Shown here one piece after another: positions 59,976-64,000 of a stretch of DNA of 64,000 nucleotides. The notes below the pieces were generated by a model. The model did no database searches. It was not told the origin of the DNA and saw only the letters and a list, made by a program, of their open reading frames with translations. This DNA comes from Prochlorococcus sp. AG-363-M17 (lineage in GTDB: Bacteria > Cyanobacteriota > Cyanobacteriia > PCC-6307 > Cyanobiaceae), in assembly GCA_003278365.1 (NCBI GenBank), contig QCFS01000005.1:1-64000 (forward strand). The letters run 5' to 3'. Positions within the stretch are counted from its first letter, which is position 1. Each line of letters starts with the position of its first letter. A program made the position numbers and the translations under genes.

Positions 59976-60215
59976 AGCTTTGATTTCATTTACGAACTAA
60001 CTCAAGCTAACTTCTTTTTGCCTGAGTACCAATTATCCATTAATAAAAATGTGCTGACTTTTAGAGATTCAAGCATTTATTTGGGATTTCCTAATTGGTC
60101 TAACTATTGCTTTGACGTAGCTCTTTCTCTAATGATTCATCATCACTTCCTTCCATGACTCAAGTCTTAGACTAAGCCTTAAGACCATTAGATTGGTTTT
60201 AGCTTTAGTGACTCT

Positions 60216-60326
60216 TTGATCAGGACCCAACTCAATAAAGCACGTGTTGCCACTAGAAAAAAGGATAAAGCTGCTAGTGCCACGCATAAAGGACAGTGGG
60301 GAAATCCCATTTATACCTATAGCTAG
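60216..60326 (+). CDS. Candidate tiny basic protein (36 residues)
   Basis: From TTG at 60216 the frame reads IRTQLNKARVATRKKDKAAS, then ATHKGQWGNPIYTYS after the start residue. The stop lies in a hairpin (agctagaagg ... cctttctagct, 60321-60349) that could be its terminator. No ATG start and no family, so support is weak. Confidence 0.35.
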   Translation: MIRTQLNKARVATRKKDKAASATHKGQWGNPIYTYS

Positions 60327-60420
60327 AAGGTCTTCCTTCCTTTCTAGCTGATTTCAGCAGGTCTTATGGAAATAGATTCGAGGTTGATTTCGATGCGTAA
60401 TGGAATGATGGGAAAGCTTC

Positions 60421-61059
60421 TTAAAACAAACTCATCTGCGCAGCCGGATGCTTGTTGATTGGTTCAGCGAACCATTCGGCAGAGCTCCATCCACTTAGCA
60501 GTGGTGTGAGTGCTAATAGTTCAGCATGACTTTTTACTGGTGCGATCCATTCCTCTTCTAATCCATTTGGAATGATCACGGGCATTCGATTATGAAGCGG
60601 ACTTATCAATGCGTTTGGCTCGGTTGTTAATACGCAGCAAGTTTCAAGTTCACTCCCTTCGGGACACATCCATCGATTCCAAATCCCTGCAAGCCAAAAT
60701 GGTTGAGAATCCTTTCTGCTTATTCGATGACCTCGTTCAAAGAAACCACTGGCTGGCAATAGACATCTTTTATGTTTCCAACTTCCTCTGAATAATTTCT
60801 TCTCTCCAACAGTTTCTGCTCTTGCATTGAAAGGTCTCGGTCTATCAGTGGCAAAGGGGTCTTTACTCCATTCAGAAACAAACCCCCAAAGCATTAATGA
60901 AGTTGATACTTTGCCTTCGTTCTTCAAGACAATGACAGGATCAGTTGGATATATTGATTCTTGTTGCGCATATTTCGCAGCAAAACCTTTTGGAAGATCT
61001 TTCTTTAAAACTGATGGTAGTTTCTCAAATTCAGTTTTTAGTTCATATTTACTGCACAT
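60421..61059 (-). CDS. SRAP-domain protein (HMCES/YedK-like)
   Basis: SRAP proteins use the N-terminal Cys2 to form a covalent bond with abasic sites in single-stranded DNA. The start at 61059 gives MCSKYEL with Cys2 in place; an upstream Met (61086) would bury it. Other motifs: RPFNARAETV, CLLPASGFFERGH and HNRMPVIIP. The 212-residue length is normal. It protects replication forks from abasic lesions. Confidence 0.9.
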   Translation of the reverse strand: MCSKYELKTEFEKLPSVLKKDLPKGFAAKYAQQESIYPTDPVIVLKNEGKVSTSLMLWGFVSEWSKDPFATDRPRPFNARAETVGEKKLFRGSWKHKRCLLPASGFFERGHRISRKDSQPFWLAGIWNRWMCPEGSELETCCVLTTEPNALISPLHNRMPVIIPNGLEEEWIAPVKSHAELLALTPLLSGWSSAEWFAEPINKHPAAQMSLF

Positions 61060-61123
61060 AAGCAAATCAGAATTTGTCCTGACCAACTACAATGCACACA
61101 AGTTATTTAAGCGGCAAGGGCTT

Positions 61124-61372
61124 TTAGCCTATATGCTTAGCGCCTGAAACATATTTCCATTTTTTGTAGCGGTGTTTTTGTTGATTTTCTGTAGATACAT
61201 TAAAGAACTTGCCTAGAAACCCCTCCCAAGGATTTTGTGCTTGGTTTAAGTCATTGAGCGATTCTTTGGGATTAGGTAAAAGAGCACAAAAGCTATTTAG
61301 CTTTCCTGATGAGTTTGTATACGGATCATCGAGGGTGGTTATGGCGACTAAAAAACCTACTAACCAATACAT
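61124..61372 (-). CDS. Hypothetical protein containing a diverged 37-residue-family segment (82 residues)
   Basis: The C-terminal half (WEGFLGKFFNVSTENQQKHR) resembles the 37-residue proteins at 15370-15483 and 48810-48923 (EFLGKFFDLCKEYQQE). The N-terminal part starts with a hydrophobic helix (MYWLVGFLVAITTLD). It may be a real membrane-linked form or a relic fused to a chance start. Confidence 0.4.
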   Translation of the reverse strand: MYWLVGFLVAITTLDDPYTNSSGKLNSFCALLPNPKESLNDLNQAQNPWEGFLGKFFNVSTENQQKHRYKKWKYVSGAKHIG

Positions 61373-61534
61373 AGGAAGACCTAGAGAAGAGTGTTCAGTA
61401 ATTAGATCAATACTTTATTTCAGCTAAGTCCAGCAATGCTCAAGTTGACATGGCTTACCTGACCCTTCAGCACTGTGCCAGTTGCTTTTGAGGCCATCCC
61501 CTTCTGTAAAATCACCTTGCTTAGGTAATGATAA

Positions 61535-61628
61535 ATAACGTGAGGAGTAGAGATCCTCCGTGCAGTGGAAACAAGGAAACACTTGCTCATGATCTCAAGA
61601 AAACCCGCTTTTAGCGGGTTTTCTAGTA
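61535..61628 (+). ncRNA. Yfr2-family-like small RNA
   Basis: The segment gtgcagtggaaacaaggaaa followed by cacttgctc carries two GGAAACA-type loops, the hallmark of cyanobacterial Yfr2-5 RNAs. An upstream stem (gagga...tcctc) and a strong terminator complete the expected layout. A TAATGATAAAT-like -10 element lies near 61527-61537. Identity rests on the motif and architecture as I recall them. Confidence 0.65.
61598..61628 (+). terminator. Terminator of the Yfr2-like RNA
   Basis: A perfect 12-bp stem, AGAAAACCCGCT (61598-61609) and AGCGGGTTTTCT (61613-61624), with loop ttt. Confidence 0.85.
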
Positions 61629-61879
61629 TTTAGATATTCTTTGAAAATGCACTTTGTCGGATCAGGAAATATTTGTGTCTAGCCAACAAGTTGATTATTC
61701 TTATTTATGTGTTTTTTTAATCAACACTCTGAGTTAATAGCCCTTGGCATAGAAATAATAAAAGTTTGACTAAAACTTCTCTGTGTCTTCATGCTTGTTA
61801 TTCGAAATCAATAGACTTTTGATTCCAATTCAAATCACCAAGTATAAATATGATATTATTTTCTCGTTAGAGAAGGTCA

Positions 61880-63001
61880 ATGGTTGACAATTCATTCATA
61901 CCATCATGGACTTATAAATATGATATTACATTGTATCGAGAAGAATATCTAAGTGCCATAAACACTGTCTTTGATTCCGGACGCTTATTGTTTGGCAAGG
62001 AACTTGAATCCTTTGAGGAAAATTTTTCAAAATATGTAGGCGTAAATCATTCCATTGGTTGTGACAATGCAACTAATGCAATCTTTCTGGCTCTTAAATG
62101 TCTTGGTATAGGTACTGGTGACACAGTACTTACGGTTCCTAATACAGCAATTCCTACAGTATCCGCTATTCGTCAGTCAGGAGCTAATCCTATCTTTATC
62201 GATGTGAATGATAATGCTTTGATTGATCCTGGCTTAATAGAGAGTTCTATCCAATCTTCAACTAAAGCAATTCTCCCTGTGCATTTGTATGGTTACCCAT
62301 GTGAAATGGATAACATCAAACGAATTGCTTCTAAACATCATTTATTTGTGATTGAGGACTGTAGTCAAGCTCATGGTTCGAAGCTAGGTGATAAACGAGT
62401 AGGAAGTTTTGGTGATTTAGCTTGCTTCTCTTTTTACCCTACAAAACCTCTTGGTGGATTTGGTGATGCTGGGATGATATGTACTGATAATAATATTTAT
62501 AGTGAGAATCTGCGGAAATTAAGATTCTATGGGATTGAATCAAATTATATAGCTGAGATTGATGGATATAATTCTAGAATGGATGAAATACATGCTGCTA
62601 TTCTCAACAAAAAGCTTTCTCGCTTAGACGTTTCAATTAAGCATAGAGAGAAAATCCTAGATATTTATCTCAACGAAATTTCCTCGCCATTGTTGACCCC
62701 TATCCCTGTACCTAAAAATGCTTCAACCTCAAAATATCTAATACCATTTATCTTCAATGGTGATAGGGACTATTTTGTTGAAAGACTTCTTGAAAATGGA
62801 GTTGGAACTAATATTAGTTATCAAACACCAGTACATCTAATGCCAGCATATAAAGATCTGAATTATCTTCAAGGTGATTTCCCTCGTGCAGAATTTTTCT
62901 GTAGTCAAAATATATCATTTCCTATTTTCAATGATATGCCTGAGTCATTAGCTTTGCAAACTGTTCAAAAAATAAATGATGTACTTAGTTCTTTATATTA
63001 G
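61880..63001 (+). CDS. DegT/DnrJ/EryC1 sugar aminotransferase (373 residues)
   Basis: A PLP-dependent nucleotide-sugar aminotransferase. Asp160 lies in VIEDCSQAHG and the PLP Lys189 in SFYPTKPLGGFGD. The start region GRLLFGKELESFEENFSKYV and CDNATNAIFLAL match the QdtB/FdtB-like group, which makes 3- or 4-amino sugars for surface glycans. The gene stands apart from the 20-27 kb glycan island and is AT-rich like it. Confidence 0.92.
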   Translation: MVDNSFIPSWTYKYDITLYREEYLSAINTVFDSGRLLFGKELESFEENFSKYVGVNHSIGCDNATNAIFLALKCLGIGTGDTVLTVPNTAIPTVSAIRQSGANPIFIDVNDNALIDPGLIESSIQSSTKAILPVHLYGYPCEMDNIKRIASKHHLFVIEDCSQAHGSKLGDKRVGSFGDLACFSFYPTKPLGGFGDAGMICTDNNIYSENLRKLRFYGIESNYIAEIDGYNSRMDEIHAAILNKKLSRLDVSIKHREKILDIYLNEISSPLLTPIPVPKNASTSKYLIPFIFNGDRDYFVERLLENGVGTNISYQTPVHLMPAYKDLNYLQGDFPRAEFFCSQNISFPIFNDMPESLALQTVQKINDVLSSLY

Positions 63002-63346
63002 TCAATTAAGCTATAAATAAAGTATACGCCATGAAAATATTCTTAGGTTATCGATAATGATTAATGGTTTAGGAATTTAAAAATTTTTTAAAAGACATAA
63101 TTCTAATTTTGTGACCTTTCCCCAGTCTCTTTTGGATTTATATAAGTATTTCCTTTCCTATGACATGCTTTTCTGGGATTTGCCTAGACATCTTTTAGGA
63201 ATTTCTACGCATTGATAGAGTTATGAAATTCAGAGCAGGTTATTGGTTCTTGTTGTGTGCCGATGCTCTGACCCGATATTTCATTCTGAAACTTTACACA
63301 ACTACTTTTTCGATTAATTAGCCTGAACTTGCTTAATTTGGTTGAT
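63002..63346. other. Intergenic stretch with no supported feature
   Basis: About 345 bp of AT-rich DNA after the aminotransferase. No gene, repeat or clear terminator was recognised. Confidence 0.45.
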
Positions 63347-63682
63347 ATGGACTCTAAAACATTACCTGTGAAAGAAAGGCTCAAATTACTGGTTGAGTCA
63401 CTTGATGGAGTAGAGGAAATTAATCAGGCCTTGTCTCAGTCTCAAGACGCAGATGCAATGTTGGATGTTCTCCTTGATCTTTCCTCTCAATTGGAACTAG
63501 GGCTTACTCGAGATGATTTGACGGAGAATCCTCCCATACGTGATTGGGTTTGGTGGAAAAACAAAGAAGCTTTGGTGAATTTGGGAGACAATAATCTTCG
63601 CCATCAGCAAGACAGCTCAGGCAAGACCAGATGGGATTCTTGGACTATTCGCTTTTTCAAGTTCCTAGGAATCTGGCGTTGA
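63347..63682 (+). CDS. Hypothetical protein with possible Nif11-like part (111 residues)
   Basis: From ATG at 63347 it reads MDSKTLPVKERLKLLVESLD, then GVEEINQALSQSQDADAMLD and LLDLSSQLELGLTRDDLTEN. The helical pattern with LGLTRDDL recalls Nif11-type leader domains, but the tail (WVWWKNKEALVNLGDNN) is not a peptide core. Resemblance is weak. No maturation gene is near. Confidence 0.65.
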   Translation: MDSKTLPVKERLKLLVESLDGVEEINQALSQSQDADAMLDVLLDLSSQLELGLTRDDLTENPPIRDWVWWKNKEALVNLGDNNLRHQQDSSGKTRWDSWTIRFFKFLGIWR

Positions 63683-63936
63683 ACTAATTAAGTGGGAACT
63701 AAATTTGATACTGAGATTGATTACGGGCATTGCCTCTAACAGACAGCTGTAATTCTTGGAGATTGGTTTGAGCTAAGCCTTCTGATCGCTTCAATAGCCA
63801 GCATTTAATCGATTGATGTGAATCAATGGTCTAGATGATTGATCAAATCTTCCAACGGACAACGGGTTAACCGAACATACGTTCTTCACGTTGAGTAACA
63901 CTAGCCGTTATATTTCGTTACATCCGTATTTTTCGC

Positions 63937-64000
63937 ATGGAACAAACAAACTTTGCCATCTTTGAGCGAGCAATAGCTCGCCCAGTGATGATGGGCTTCG
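63937..64000 (+). CDS. Partial CDS at the right edge
   Basis: An ATG at 63937 opens MEQTNFAIFERAIARPVMMG and runs off the window. Too little is visible to name it. Confidence 0.5.
   Translation, partial: MEQTNFAIFERAIARPVMMGF

Noticed and set aside
1-64000. A CRISPR array
   Set aside because: The repeats found are long, unevenly spaced and separated by genes; no regular 25-40 bp repeats with unique spacers were seen.

Overview
The window looks like a chromosomal segment of a marine picocyanobacterium, most likely a low-light Prochlorococcus or a close relative. Evidence: AT-rich DNA (about 40% GC by eye), a 35-residue high-light-inducible protein, a DUF3764 gene, cytochrome c6, an SLH-type cyanobacterial porin next to a zur gene, a Yfr2-like small RNA, a cobalamin riboswitch on a HupE-type gene, and many very small genes. 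No tRNA or rRNA gene was recognised.

Layout. 1-2 kb: a CobW-like GTPase and two diverged metallophosphoesterases on the minus strand behind a Zur-like operator. 2-20 kb: a plastic, repeat-rich region of tiny genes, pseudogenes and a truncated integrase. It carries at least eleven copies of one interspersed repeat, several copies of two small acidic genes (called A and B here), a packed five-gene cluster of tiny proteins, and a 1222-residue surface autotransporter. 18-19 kb: a B12-riboswitch-controlled HupE gene. 20-27 kb: a very AT-rich surface-glycan island (Rieske-like protein, methyltransferase, membrane protein, two glycosyltransferases, radical SAM enzyme). 27-29 kb: a second copy of a 255-bp structured element and a decayed copy of the CobW/phosphoesterase pair. 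29.5-37 kb: folE, selO, yjbQ, an IscA-like gene, a rhomboid and a cytochrome P450 followed by six tiny, mostly overlapping genes. 37-41 kb: a DUF4956-CotH/beta-helix-VTC cluster. 42-50 kb: an EamA transporter, an SDR, zur, the porin, a secreted zinc peptidase and petJ. 50-64 kb: a T4 endonuclease V homologue, an aldolase/SDR fusion, ArfB, a 2OG-Fe oxygenase, an AEC transporter, DUF1543, an SRAP protein, a Yfr2-like RNA and a DegT aminotransferase.

How parts connect. The operator upstream of the CobW gene and the one upstream of the porin share 16 of 17 bases, and a zur gene lies divergent to the porin. This suggests one zinc regulon covering an outer-membrane pore, a zinc-handling GTPase and two phosphoesterases with altered metal sites.

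The best candidate for an undescribed system is the dispersed cassette in 2-17 kb (with a lone A copy at 59 kb). Read on its sense strand it is: a long-range stem (CGCTGAGATC / GATCTCAGCG) enclosing a 15-codon micro-ORF (MAQQEPSYWLMKSSL-like), then gene B (about 40 residues, very acidic), then gene A (about 57-62 residues with a Cys-rich core). Copies range from intact to fused, start-less or reduced to the leader alone. All alignments and pairings were made by eye.
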